DNA from: Chloroflexota bacterium
Lineage (GTDB): Bacteria; Chloroflexota; Dormibacteria; Dormibacterales; Dormibacteraceae
Reading direction: 5' to 3'
NCBI GenBank assembly: GCA_005882115.1
Contig: VBEG01000033.1
Span: 1 to 64,000, forward strand
DNA: 64,000 nt
Part shown: one piece after another, positions 37,580 through 45,986 of the stretch
How the letters are laid out: each line of letters begins with the position of its first letter
How positions within the stretch are numbered: the first letter of the stretch is position 1
Program-made: the position numbers and the translations under genes
The notes under the pieces: generated by a model
What the model was told of the DNA's origin: nothing
Databases searched by the model: none
What the model saw: the letters and a program-made list of their open reading frames with translations, nothing else

Positions 37580-38547
37580 CGGTCGAAAAGAAAGCAGCGC
37601 ACGAGGTCCTGCTCGCGCGTGTAGAAGTCAGGCTCTTCTTTGGAACATCGCTCGAAAACCTGCGGGCAACGTGGGTGGAAGCGGCACCCGGATGGCGGAT
37701 GCCCGAGGTCGGGCGGGCTGCCGGCGATCCCCGCCAGCGGCTGGCGAGGTCCGCTGATGGATGGGAACGAGCGCATCAGCCCGACCGTGTAGGGATGCTT
37801 GGGAGCGGCGAATACGTCGCGCGTCGGGCCGATCTCGACCACCTGGCCGGCGTACATCACGGCGAGCCGGTCCGAGAAGTGGCTGACCAGCGACATATCG
37901 TGGGTCACGAAGATCGTCGCGAAGCCGAACTCGCGCTGCAGCTGCTTGATCTTCAGCATCAGCGAGCGCTGGGCGACGACGTCGAGGGCCGACGTCGGCT
38001 CGTCCATGATCACGAGGTCAGGAGTCAGGGCGAGCGCCATCGCGATCATTGCGCGCTGTCGCATCCCGCCGCTCAGCTGGTGCGGATAGCTGTGCAGGTG
38101 CTCGGGGTCGATGCCAACGAGCCGCATCAGCTCCTTGGATCGAGCGCGGAGCTGGCTGGGCGGCATGCGCTGGTGCGCTCCGACCGCATCGGCCAGTTGC
38201 TCCGCGATCGTCATCACGGGATTGAGGGCGTTCATCGCGCTCTGCATCACGACGGAGTAATCCCGCCAGCGCAGATGGCGCAGCTCGTCTTCGTCCATCG
38301 ACACCATGTCGTGACCGGTGAACCAAACCTCGCCCGAGCTGATCTCCGCGGGCGCGCTGAGCAACCTTGCGATGGCGAACAGAAGCGTCGACTTGCCGCA
38401 GCCCGACTCCCCGACGATGCCGAGGAACTCGCCCTTGTTGACCTCGAGCGACACGCGATCCACGGCGCGGACCGGGCCGCGGTCGGTCAGGTAGTCGACG
38501 CACAGATCTTTGACCTGGAGCAGGGGTCGCGTGGAAGTTGCGATCAC
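37576..38547 (-). CDS. Peptide/oligosaccharide ABC ATPase DppD/OppD
   Basis: A 323-residue ATPase with Walker A GESGCGKSTLLFAI, Q-loop VVMQSAMNALNP, signature LSGGMRQRAMIAMALA, Walker B LVIMDEPTSALDV and the C-terminal oligopeptide-transporter domain with GCRFHPRCPQVFERCSKEEP. Intact and full length. In the PepT class DppD pairs with DppF, so with the latter broken the complex may be inactive or use this subunit as a homodimer. Coupled by ATGA-type overlaps to dppC and dppF. Confidence 0.92.
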   Translation of the reverse strand: MIATSTRPLLQVKDLCVDYLTDRGPVRAVDRVSLEVNKGEFLGIVGESGCGKSTLLFAIARLLSAPAEISSGEVWFTGHDMVSMDEDELRHLRWRDYSVVMQSAMNALNPVMTIAEQLADAVGAHQRMPPSQLRARSKELMRLVGIDPEHLHSYPHQLSGGMRQRAMIAMALALTPDLVIMDEPTSALDVVAQRSLMLKIKQLQREFGFATIFVTHDMSLVSHFSDRLAVMYAGQVVEIGPTRDVFAAPKHPYTVGLMRSFPSISGPRQPLAGIAGSPPDLGHPPSGCRFHPRCPQVFERCSKEEPDFYTREQDLVRCFLFDR

Positions 38548-39461
38548 TTGCGCCGCCTCACGGGCCGGAGCGCGGGATTGCTGATCTCATCGAACGCGTA
38601 GTTGATCAGCGCGAAGGCAGCGCCCAGCGCCGCGATGCAGAACCCTGGCGCGAGCACCCAGACCGGCGAGCCGGCGAGCAGAGCGCCGTTCGCCTGTGCC
38701 CAGTAGAGCATCGTCCCCCAGCTCAGGGAGTTCGGGTCGCCGAGGCCGATGAACTGCAGGCCGGCCGCCGCCAGCACCGCATAGAGCGCCGCGCCGAAGA
38801 AGATCGCGACGATCAGCGAGGTCATGTTGGGCAGGACCTCGAAGACGATGATGTAAAGGCTCCGCTCGCCTCGGGCGCGCGCCGCCTCGAGGAACTCCCG
38901 GTTGCGCAGCGACAGCGCCTGGGACCTCAGCTGTCGCGCGCCGTATGACCAGCCGGTGATCACGATGACGGCGACCAGCACCAGGAGGCCGCGGTTGTTC
39001 AGGTATGTGCCGACGATGATCATCAGCGGCAGCGTCGGCAGCACCAAAAACACGTCCGTGAAGAGGTTCAGGATGTGGTCCCACAAGCCGCCCATGTAGG
39101 CCGCGGATACACCGACGACGACCGAGATCACGGTCGCTCCGAGTCCTGCCGCGAGCGCGATCAGGAGAGACTCCCGGGTGCCGAAGACGAGCTGGGAGAA
39201 GATGTCCTGCCCCGTTCCCGTGGTTCCAAGCAGGTGGGCGCCCGAAGGCTGAACCATCTGGCCGAACTGGAGCGCGTGCGGATCGTACGGGGCGATGACC
39301 GGCGCGAGGATGGCGACCACGAGGAAGAGGCCGAACAGGACAAGGCCCGCCATGGCCTTGCGGTTGGCCGTCAGCCCGCGAGCGATGGTGCCCGCAATTC
39401 CGCGGCGGCTGACGACTGCGGTCTCGACCGAAACCTGGTCGGTGACGACGCGGACAGCCAC
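38544..39461 (-). CDS. Peptide-type ABC permease DppC
   Basis: A 305-residue permease. The N-terminal OppC_N segment has TM1 followed by LAPVIAPYDPHALQF, LLGTTGTGQDIFSQLVFGTR and five further helices. The EAA loop is REFLEAARARGERSLYIIV and then FEVLPN. C-terminal part: AAGLQFIGLGDPNSLSWG. Standard for the DppC/OppC family. It forms the channel with DppB. The start lies 6 bases after the dppB stop. Confidence 0.92.
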   Translation of the reverse strand: MAVRVVTDQVSVETAVVSRRGIAGTIARGLTANRKAMAGLVLFGLFLVVAILAPVIAPYDPHALQFGQMVQPSGAHLLGTTGTGQDIFSQLVFGTRESLLIALAAGLGATVISVVVGVSAAYMGGLWDHILNLFTDVFLVLPTLPLMIIVGTYLNNRGLLVLVAVIVITGWSYGARQLRSQALSLRNREFLEAARARGERSLYIIVFEVLPNMTSLIVAIFFGAALYAVLAAAGLQFIGLGDPNSLSWGTMLYWAQANGALLAGSPVWVLAPGFCIAALGAAFALINYAFDEISNPALRPVRRRK

Positions 39462-39467
39462 CGCCCG

Positions 39468-40451
39468 CTACCCCTGCTCCCGCGTTCGGGGGTCGAGCAA
39501 CGCGGTCAGCAGGTCTGCTGCCAGGACCGCCACGAGGACAGCGCTGGTGAGCATCAGGAACAGCGTCTGCATCAGCGCGTAGTCCTCGCTGTGCACCGCC
39601 TGTAGCAGCGTGAAGCCGAGGCCCGGGTAGTTGAAAACGATCTCCACCAGGATCGCGCCGCTGATCACAAAACCGAGCGACATCGCGAAGCCTGTCAGGT
39701 TGGGGAGGATCGCGTTGCGCCCTGCGTACATGAGCATGATCCGGATCGGCGAGAGCCCCTTCGCCCTGGCCATCTTCACGTAGTCCTCGGCGAGCGTCGT
39801 GATCATCGTGTTGCGCATGGTCAGGATCCAGCCGCCGATCGAGGTGACGACGATGGTCAGCGCCGGGAGGAACCCATGCCAGATCACCTGGCCGACGAAG
39901 GACCAGGAGAGGTTGATCGAATCGGTCAGGTCGTACGCGAAGCCCAGGGGGAACCAACCGAGCGTCAGTGCGAAGGCGAGAAGGACGAGCAGGCCGAGCC
40001 AGAAATAGGGGAAAGCCGAGATGACGATGAACACGGGCGGCAACACGGCGTCGAAAAATCCCCCTCGACGCCAGGCGCTCAGCATCCCGAGCAGCGTGCC
40101 GAGGACGAACGCGATGATTGTTGCCATCCCGACCAGGCCAAGGGTCCACGGCAACCCCTGCTTGATGACGTCGCCGACCGGTACCGGGAAAAAGGTGACT
40201 GACGTGCCAAAGTTTCCCGTGAGGGTGTTGCGCAGGTACTCCAGGTACTGCTGAAAGATGCTCTCGTGGGAGTGGAGCCCGAAGGCGACCTCGATCGCTT
40301 TCACTGCTTCCGGGCTGACGCGCCCGTGAAAACGCACGATCATGGCCTGCGCGGGGTTGCCCGGCATGATCCGCGGCAGGATGAAGTTGATCGTGAGCGC
40401 GGCCCACAGCGTGATCACGAAGAATTCAAGGCGACGCACCAAGTAGCTCAT
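39468..40451 (-). CDS. Peptide-type ABC permease DppB
   Basis: A 327-residue six-TM permease. The N-terminus MSYLVRRLEFFVITLWAAL is followed by the typical PRIMPGNPAQAM loop. The conserved LTIVVTSIGGWILTMRNTMI and EAA-type loop LAEDYVKMARAKGLSPIRIM are visible. The end block is FNYPGLGFTLLQAVHSEDY. Complete. Peptide-type permeases also carry oligosaccharides (for example the Vibrio chitin-oligosaccharide importer). The setting beside amino-sugar genes makes a sugar or muropeptide cargo plausible. Confidence 0.92.
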   Translation of the reverse strand: MSYLVRRLEFFVITLWAALTINFILPRIMPGNPAQAMIVRFHGRVSPEAVKAIEVAFGLHSHESIFQQYLEYLRNTLTGNFGTSVTFFPVPVGDVIKQGLPWTLGLVGMATIIAFVLGTLLGMLSAWRRGGFFDAVLPPVFIVISAFPYFWLGLLVLLAFALTLGWFPLGFAYDLTDSINLSWSFVGQVIWHGFLPALTIVVTSIGGWILTMRNTMITTLAEDYVKMARAKGLSPIRIMLMYAGRNAILPNLTGFAMSLGFVISGAILVEIVFNYPGLGFTLLQAVHSEDYALMQTLFLMLTSAVLVAVLAADLLTALLDPRTREQG

Positions 40452-40517
40452 CCCGTGCCTACCGTAGTTGCCTCCATGGAAAAAAGGGCGGCGCGAATCA
40501 CGCCGCCCAATTCGTCG

Positions 40518-42194
40518 CTAGCTCTTCTTGTAGACGTGTAGGAGGGTAACCTCCCAGTCGGGCAGGTTCCACGGCGCCGGCGCCGCGAATGGATCGTCCT
40601 TGGTCGGCCATCCAGCGAAGTCCTTCGTCGAGTACTGGTACCAGGCGACGCCCTCCGTCACCGGGATGACGGGCACGTCTTCGAGCATGATCTTCTCGAC
40701 CTGCTTGATGAGGTCGTGCTGCTTGGCTGGATCGGTGGTGCCCCCGTACTGGTCGAACAGCGCGTCGAGCGCCGGATTCTTGTACCGGCCATAGTCGCCC
40801 GCCGCGGTCTGCCCGATCGCCGCCGTGGTCGCGCTGTGCAGAGTGTTGCGGAGCTCGTAGTAGGGGCTCGGTCCAGGTGAGGTGTTTACCGATCCGTAGG
40901 CGAGCTCGAAGTTGCCGGTGAACAGCTTGTCGAAGTAGGCCGTCGCCTCGAGGTTGACCGGTTTGAGCTCAATGCCCACCTGCTTGAGGTTGTCCTGGAT
41001 GACCTGGACCGAAGCCACCCAGTCGGTATAGCCGGCGATGTTGATGATCGACAGGGACAGCTTCTTGCCGGACGAGTCCTGGAAGATGCCCGAGCTGCCC
41101 TTTGTGAACCCCGCCTGCTGCAGGAGGCCCTGCGCCTTGGCCACGTCGAACTTGTAGCCGTACGTGTCCGCCTGGGCTTTGTCGATCCAGCTGTCGAACG
41201 TCGGCGACAGGACACCGGTCTGGTTGCCTGGGGGCTCGTAGCCGAACTCGCCCTTCTGAGACACCGAGGGGCGGTCGATGCTGTAGGCGATCGCCTGCCG
41301 CACGGCTTTGTTGTTCAGTGGCGCGAGCGTTGTGTTGAACCAGACGTTGATGTTGTCGATCGGCGGGAACCAGTAGTGATTGTTCTTCGGGTCCTTGGCG
41401 ACGTAGTAGGTGTCGATGTTCGGGATGAACTGGCCGCCCCACTGCGCCTGGCCCGCGGCGAGGAACGCGTTGGCCGGGTCATTGTCGAGGAACGCCGGGT
41501 AGTTGACGGTGTCCAGGTAGGGCAGCCCTTTCTGCCAGTAGTTGGGGTTGCGCTTGTAGGTGATGTTCTGCCCTGTGCAGGCGCTCATCGTGAACGGGCC
41601 CGTGCCGACGGGGTCCTTGACCACCTGCGCGGCCGGGTCCTTGAACGCCGACCAGATGTGCTGGGGCACGATCGCGGTTTGTCCGGCGATCTGGTAGAAG
41701 TTCGGCACCGCCGACTGGTTGAAGGTGAAGGCGACCTTGTCGTCGCCTTGCTGGATGACGCTCTGGATGACCTGCCAGTCCGACTGCAGGTCGGCCTCCG
41801 GGTGCTGCTTCAACAGCGCGAAGCTGAACACGACATCGGCGGCGGTGAAAGGCTGCCCGTCCGTCCATTTCACGCCCGACCGGATGGTGAACGTCAGCGT
41901 CTTGTTGTCCGTGCTCCACTGGTAGTCGCTCGCGAGCCAGGGCGTCTTCTTGTCGTTCAGGAGGTTGTCGTAGACGAGCGGCTCGTACAGGACGCCGAAG
42001 GACTGGCCGTTCACCGAGCCGTTGTACGGATTGAAGTCGCACTGCCACAGCGCACCGCTCTCGTTGTCGATCGTCAGCACGCCCCCGACTGTCTTCTGGG
42101 CGTTGTTGTTGTTGCCCGACGAACCACCTCCGCAGGCGCCCGCCAGCAGCGCGAGCGCCGCCAGGGAGCTGATGAAAAGGTCGCGTCGTCTCAT
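40518..42194 (-). CDS. Peptide-type ABC substrate-binding lipoprotein (SBP_bac_5)
   Basis: A 558-residue lipoprotein: RRRDLFISSLAALALLAGAC with a clear lipobox (LAGAC), then a Gly/Asn linker. SBP_bac_5 features include YEPLVYDNLLND, FTIRSGVKWTDGQPFTAADV, VKDPVGTGPFT, NPNYWQKGLPYLDTV and KAVRQAIAYSIDR. A strong AGGAGG site precedes ATG 42194, so the frame extending 23 codons further upstream is not used. It delivers ligand to DppBC. Ligand unknown: oligopeptide, chito-oligosaccharide or muropeptide. Confidence 0.9.
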   Translation of the reverse strand: MRRRDLFISSLAALALLAGACGGGSSGNNNNAQKTVGGVLTIDNESGALWQCDFNPYNGSVNGQSFGVLYEPLVYDNLLNDKKTPWLASDYQWSTDNKTLTFTIRSGVKWTDGQPFTAADVVFSFALLKQHPEADLQSDWQVIQSVIQQGDDKVAFTFNQSAVPNFYQIAGQTAIVPQHIWSAFKDPAAQVVKDPVGTGPFTMSACTGQNITYKRNPNYWQKGLPYLDTVNYPAFLDNDPANAFLAAGQAQWGGQFIPNIDTYYVAKDPKNNHYWFPPIDNINVWFNTTLAPLNNKAVRQAIAYSIDRPSVSQKGEFGYEPPGNQTGVLSPTFDSWIDKAQADTYGYKFDVAKAQGLLQQAGFTKGSSGIFQDSSGKKLSLSIINIAGYTDWVASVQVIQDNLKQVGIELKPVNLEATAYFDKLFTGNFELAYGSVNTSPGPSPYYELRNTLHSATTAAIGQTAAGDYGRYKNPALDALFDQYGGTTDPAKQHDLIKQVEKIMLEDVPVIPVTEGVAWYQYSTKDFAGWPTKDDPFAAPAPWNLPDWEVTLLHVYKKS

Positions 42195-42259
42195 AGCTTT
42201 CCTCCTGAATGTCCAATCATTCCGCGCGTCCGTGATGTCCAGCCCAGATCGGCGTGCCT

Positions 42260-43519
42260 TCATACGGCCGCCTTTTGCGCGTGCCGCGCGGGTTGCCGCG
42301 CAAACACGTGGTCGCGAGCAATCTCGAGCGCGGTCGCAACCGCTCCACGCAGAACAGCGTCCTCGCCCAGCGCGGACACCGCGATCCTGGGTCGGAATGG
42401 CATCAGCTGTCGGAGCTCGCGTTCGATCGGTTCCACCAGCAGGTCGCCGTTCCTTCCGATGCCGCCGCCGAGGATCACCAGCTCCGGGTCCAGGACCGGT
42501 GTGACCGTGGCGATGGCGAGGCTCAGCATCGCCGCCTCGCTCTGGACGACCCGCGCGGCGACTCCGTTACCGCGTCGGGCCGCGATGAAGATCCGCTCGG
42601 GCGTCAGCGGAGGGCGCATGCCCAGGCGGCGTGCGGTACGCACGATCCCCGCGGCGGCGGCCGCTTCCTCGAACGCGCCGCGTCTCCGGTTCGAGGGGTC
42701 GCGCGGATCGCCTTTGCCGATCGGCATGTAGGCGACCTCGCCGGCGGCGCCGTGCGCGCCTCGGTAGAGGTGGCCGTCGATCATCAAGGCCATGCCGATC
42801 CCCGTTCCGATCGACAGGAAGACGAAGTTGTGCACGTTGCGGCCGAGACCATGGGTACGCTCGGCGAGCGCCGCGAGGTTGACGTCGTTTTCGAAGCTGA
42901 CGTTGGTCCCCAGTTCCTCGCGGACGGCCTGGACGAGGCCCGTGCGGCCCCACCCGGGAAGGTTGGGCGCCATCGCTACGTAGCCGTGCGCCGGGTCGAA
43001 GACTCCGGGGCTGCCGAGCGTCGCGTGTGTCACCTGCGACCACTGCACGCCAGCCTCGGTCGCGAGCCGGCGGGCGATGGCGCCGACCTGGCCGATCAGG
43101 CTTTTCGCGCTGCTGACCCTGGCGTGCTCGTCGCGCCGGGCGACTATGGTCCCCGCGATGTCCGCGATCGCGGCGCGGACCCACTTCCGTCCGATGTCGA
43201 CTCCGACGACCCAACCCGCCATCGGATTGAGCTCGTACAAGAGCGCGCTCGGCCCGCGCTCGCCGCGGGACCTGCCGACCTCTCGGACGAGGTCGGCTTC
43301 GAGCAGCCCGGTCAGCGCCAGGGAGACCGTCGGCTTGGACAGTCCGCTGACCCGAGCGACCTGTGCACGCGAGAGAGGACCCTGGCGGTGGATCAGGTCC
43401 AGCACGGTGCGTTCGTTGATCGCCCGCAGCAGGCTTGGTGTGCCGACAGTGATTGGCGACGTGCCGCGCAGGACTCCCTGATGCGGTTGGCGAGCGGTTG
43501 CGGCCGGGAAGGCATCCAT
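42260..43519 (-). CDS. ROK-family transcriptional repressor (NagC/XylR type)
   Basis: A 419-residue ROK regulator. The N-terminal winged helix is INERTVLDLIHRQGPLSRAQ followed by VARVSGLSKPTVSLALTGLL. The sugar-kinase-like domain starts GVDIGRKWVRAAIAD, with FENDVNLAALAE and LSIGTGIGMALMIDG. The usual ROK zinc motif CxCGxxGCxE after the HGAAGE segment is missing; here the sequence runs GEVAYMPIGKGDPRDPS. It sits between GH4 and the importer, with an inverted repeat touching its start codon. The ligand is probably an amino sugar or glucoside. Confidence 0.88.
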   Translation of the reverse strand: MDAFPAATARQPHQGVLRGTSPITVGTPSLLRAINERTVLDLIHRQGPLSRAQVARVSGLSKPTVSLALTGLLEADLVREVGRSRGERGPSALLYELNPMAGWVVGVDIGRKWVRAAIADIAGTIVARRDEHARVSSAKSLIGQVGAIARRLATEAGVQWSQVTHATLGSPGVFDPAHGYVAMAPNLPGWGRTGLVQAVREELGTNVSFENDVNLAALAERTHGLGRNVHNFVFLSIGTGIGMALMIDGHLYRGAHGAAGEVAYMPIGKGDPRDPSNRRRGAFEEAAAAAGIVRTARRLGMRPPLTPERIFIAARRGNGVAARVVQSEAAMLSLAIATVTPVLDPELVILGGGIGRNGDLLVEPIERELRQLMPFRPRIAVSALGEDAVLRGAVATALEIARDHVFARQPARHAQKAAV

Positions 43520-43520
43520 A

Positions 43521-43539
43521 GTTAGGAAGAATTCCTTAC
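43521..43539. promoter_or_regulatory. Inverted repeat at the ROK gene start (probable operator)
   Basis: GTTAGGAA-GAA-TTCCTTAC, arms of 8 bases with one mismatch around a 3-base centre, ends one base before the ROK start codon. A related sequence, GTTAGGGATGTTTCCTGAT, lies at 44894-44912 in front of the divergent kinase/GH4 pair. Thirteen of 19 positions agree, including GTTAGG and TTCCT. This fits autoregulation by the ROK protein. Confidence 0.6.
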
Positions 43540-43581
43540 CGAAACCTTAACCACGCCGGGCGTCCGCGTCAAGAAGCCCCT

Positions 43582-44859
43582 TCAATCCTTGAAAAAGCGG
43601 GGAAGATGAGCGCGGTTCGCCTCGAGCAGCGCGTTGAGAAGAGGCTTGGCAATCTTGTACTGGCCGACCAGGGGATTCGCCAGCAGCGCCTTCAGCGCGG
43701 CCGCGCGATCGCCGTCTACCGCAGCCCTGACCGCGAGCCGCTCGTACGCCTTCACCTGCTGGACCAGCCCGAGCATCTCCGGCGCGAGCGCGGCGAGAGA
43801 GTCCGCCTGCGCGCCTCCCGCGCCAACGCGCGCCGGGATCTCGACCACCGCGTCGTCGGGAAGATCTGGCAGCGCGCCGTCGTTGCGGATGTCGACGACT
43901 TGCTGATCTCCGGTATCTGCCTGCAGCGAGGCGATCAGCTGGGCCGCCGCCTCGCTGTAGTAAGCCCCGCCCCGGCGCTCCAGCAGCGCCGGCTTTTCGG
44001 TGAGGCCTGGATCGCGATACATCTCGAGCAGCCCGCGTTCGATCTCCATCACCTCTTCCGCCCGCGAGCGCTTGCCACCCGAAACCTGCTCTCGGAGCAC
44101 CTCATCGGTCGCGTAGAAGTAGCGCAGGTAGTAGGAAGGGACCGCGTGCAGCAGGCGGATCAGGTCCACCGGGAGCCCGATGTCCGAGGCGATCTCGCCT
44201 GCGGCTCGCTCGATGAGCTCTGGGAGGCGGTCTTCGCCGTCCACGTGCACCGCCCGCTCCCAGGTCAGATGGTTCAGCCCGACGTGGTCGAGGGAGACGC
44301 GCTCCGGCCCGACGTCCAGAAGCTGCGCGAACTTGCGCTGGAATCCCATCGCCGAGTTGCACAGGCCGATCGCCCGATGGCCGTGGTCGAGCAGGGCCTG
44401 CATCACGATGCCGACCGGGTTGGTGAAGTCGATCAGCCACGCGCCGCGAGCGCCGCGCCGCTCGGTCTCCTCGGCGATGTCGAGCACTACGGGGACCGTG
44501 CGCAGGGCTTTGGCGAATCCTCCCGGGCCGGTTGTCTCCTGTCCGATGCAGCCGAACTCGAGTGGCAACGTCTCGTCAACAAGGCGGGCGGCCTGGCCGC
44601 CGACCCGGAGCTGGACGATGACGAAGCTGGCGCCGTCCAACGCCCGCTCACGGTCCCTCGTGACGACGAGCGTGCCCGGCCATTCGTGCTTCTGGAGAAT
44701 GCGCCGCGCCAGCCCCCCGACCACCTCGAGCCGCTCATCGTCGACGTCGTGCAGGACGAGCTCGTCGACCGGCAGGCGGCCGCGCCGCGAGTGGAATCCT
44801 TCGATCAGCTCCGGCGTGTATGTGCTGCCGCCGCCGACGACTGCAATCTTGACGCCCAC
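43582..44859 (-). CDS. GH4 NAD-dependent 6-phospho-glycosidase-like enzyme
   Basis: A 425-residue family 4 glycosidase, which cleaves by NAD-assisted oxidation/elimination rather than classical hydrolysis. The NAD motif is KIAVVGGGSTYTPELIEG. Further signatures are GQETTGPGGFAKALRTVPV, IDFTNPVGIVMQALL, the metal ligand Cys in IGLCNSAMG and His in LDHVGLNHLTWE. GTG 44859 fits the family N-terminus; earlier codons overlap the divergent kinase. Most relatives act on 6-phospho-beta-glucosides, but no PTS is nearby, so the true substrate may be an unphosphorylated or kinase-made disaccharide. It leads the ROK-importer strand. Confidence 0.9.
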   Translation of the reverse strand: MGVKIAVVGGGSTYTPELIEGFHSRRGRLPVDELVLHDVDDERLEVVGGLARRILQKHEWPGTLVVTRDRERALDGASFVIVQLRVGGQAARLVDETLPLEFGCIGQETTGPGGFAKALRTVPVVLDIAEETERRGARGAWLIDFTNPVGIVMQALLDHGHRAIGLCNSAMGFQRKFAQLLDVGPERVSLDHVGLNHLTWERAVHVDGEDRLPELIERAAGEIASDIGLPVDLIRLLHAVPSYYLRYFYATDEVLREQVSGGKRSRAEEVMEIERGLLEMYRDPGLTEKPALLERRGGAYYSEAAAQLIASLQADTGDQQVVDIRNDGALPDLPDDAVVEIPARVGAGGAQADSLAALAPEMLGLVQQVKAYERLAVRAAVDGDRAAALKALLANPLVGQYKIAKPLLNALLEANRAHLPRFFKD

Positions 44860-44882
44860 TCCGCGGCATCGTACGCGAGAAT

Positions 44883-45911
44883 ATGCGGAAATTGTTAGGG
44901 ATGTTTCCTGATAAGACGGTGTTGGCGGTCGATGGCGGCGCGTCGAAAGCCGACCTGGCGCTGGTCGACGTGAAGGGTACCGTGCTCGCGGCCATGCGCC
45001 GCCGGGGCAGCTTCCACTTTGGCCTCGGATACAACGGCTCACTCAATTCGCTGACGGACGCGATCAAGGCGATCCCTCGCCGCCGGGGAGTCGACAGCTC
45101 ACCGGCGATCGCCGCGCTCGGCGTGTTCTGCCTCGCCGGGGCCGACATTCCGATCGACGACCGCCGGATCGCGGCCGAGCTCGAGGGCCAGGGATGGACG
45201 CGCAAGACAATCGTCCGTAACGACACGTTCGCGGTCCTCCGTGCTGGGACCGATCGGAAGTGGGGCGTCGCCGTCGTGTGCGGCACCGGCATGAATTGCG
45301 CGGGCGTCGGCCCGGACGGGCGCTCGGTGCGCTTCCCGTCGTTCGGAGAGCTTTCCGGGGATCGCGCTCACGGCGGCGGCTGGCTGGGGCGCAGCGCCCT
45401 CGGTGCCGCGATCCGCGCCCGCGATGGCCGCGGCCCGCGGACGCTGCTCGAACAGCTCGTGCCTGCGCACTTCGGGATGTCGCGGCCCACCGCGGTCATG
45501 GAGGCGGTCTACACCGGGAAGCTGGACAGTTACAGGCTGAGCGAGAGCGCCCCACTGGTTTTCCAGGCGGCCGGCGCCGGGGACCGTGTGGCGCAAGGGC
45601 TGATCGATGAGATGACGCAGGAGATCGTGGTCACCGCCAACGCGGCGATCAAGCGGCTCCACCTGAGCGACCACGATGTCCACGTCGTGCTGGGCGGCGG
45701 CGTCCTGCGCGCGGCGGACGACAAGCTGATCGCCAGGATCACCGCCGGGATTCGCCGCCAGGCTCCGCAGGCGCAGATCCTCCACCTGGAGGCGCCGCCC
45801 GTGCTGGGCGCGGCGCTGATCGGGCTCGATGAGCTGGACGCGACCGCCGGCGCACGTGCCAGGCTGCGCTCAAATCTGACCCACAAGAGGCTCGCCGCCC
45901 GCCCGAGCTAA
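44883..45911 (+). CDS. BadF-family N-acetylhexosamine kinase
   Basis: A 342-residue ASKHA kinase of the BadF/BadG group. The phosphate-1 loop is LAVDGGASKADLALVD, the adenosine region CGTGMNCAGVGPDG, then GGGWLGRSALGAAI and VVLGGGVLRAADDK. Relatives include human N-acetylglucosamine kinase and clostridial MurK, which phosphorylates GlcNAc and MurNAc and is encoded beside murQ and nagZ. It would supply GlcNAc-6P or MurNAc-6P here. ATG 44883 and ATG 44901 are both possible; the later one leaves the operator outside the coding frame. It ends 76 bases before the GntR gene. Confidence 0.85.
   Translation: MRKLLGMFPDKTVLAVDGGASKADLALVDVKGTVLAAMRRRGSFHFGLGYNGSLNSLTDAIKAIPRRRGVDSSPAIAALGVFCLAGADIPIDDRRIAAELEGQGWTRKTIVRNDTFAVLRAGTDRKWGVAVVCGTGMNCAGVGPDGRSVRFPSFGELSGDRAHGGGWLGRSALGAAIRARDGRGPRTLLEQLVPAHFGMSRPTAVMEAVYTGKLDSYRLSESAPLVFQAAGAGDRVAQGLIDEMTQEIVVTANAAIKRLHLSDHDVHVVLGGGVLRAADDKLIARITAGIRRQAPQAQILHLEAPPVLGAALIGLDELDATAGARARLRSNLTHKRLAARPS
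44894..44912. promoter_or_regulatory. Second ROK-type operator between GH4 and the BadF kinase
   Basis: GTTAGGGATGTTTCCTGAT resembles the inverted repeat at 43521-43539. It lies in the divergent GH4/kinase region and covers the upstream ATG context of the kinase, so a shared repressor could control both directions. On the minus strand a TATTCT -10 candidate (44884-44879) lies just downstream of it toward GH4. Confidence 0.5.
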
Positions 45912-45929
45912 AAGTGGTATTGACCACTT
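45912..45929. promoter_or_regulatory. NagR/DasR-like palindromic operator before the GntR gene
   Basis: AAGTGGT-ATTG-ACCACTT is a perfect 7-base-arm palindrome. Its core AGTGGTNNNNACCACT closely resembles the dre/NagR operators of HutC-type GntR regulators, typically ACTGGTCTAGACCAGT. It starts directly at the kinase stop codon and overlaps a possible -35 (TTGACC, 45920-45925), with TTTACT 17 bases later. A further half-site ACCACTT lies at 45978-45984, just before the GTG start. Confidence 0.7.
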
Positions 45930-45986
45930 GCCGGTTCTGTGCTTTACTACCGCCGTGGCGCAGGGCTGGAGGGTAGTACCACTTCC

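Noticed and set aside
38587-40407. 606-codon minus-strand frame across dppB and dppC
   Set aside because: It is out of phase with two overlapping real permeases and is Arg/Pro/Gly-rich without hydrophobic helices.
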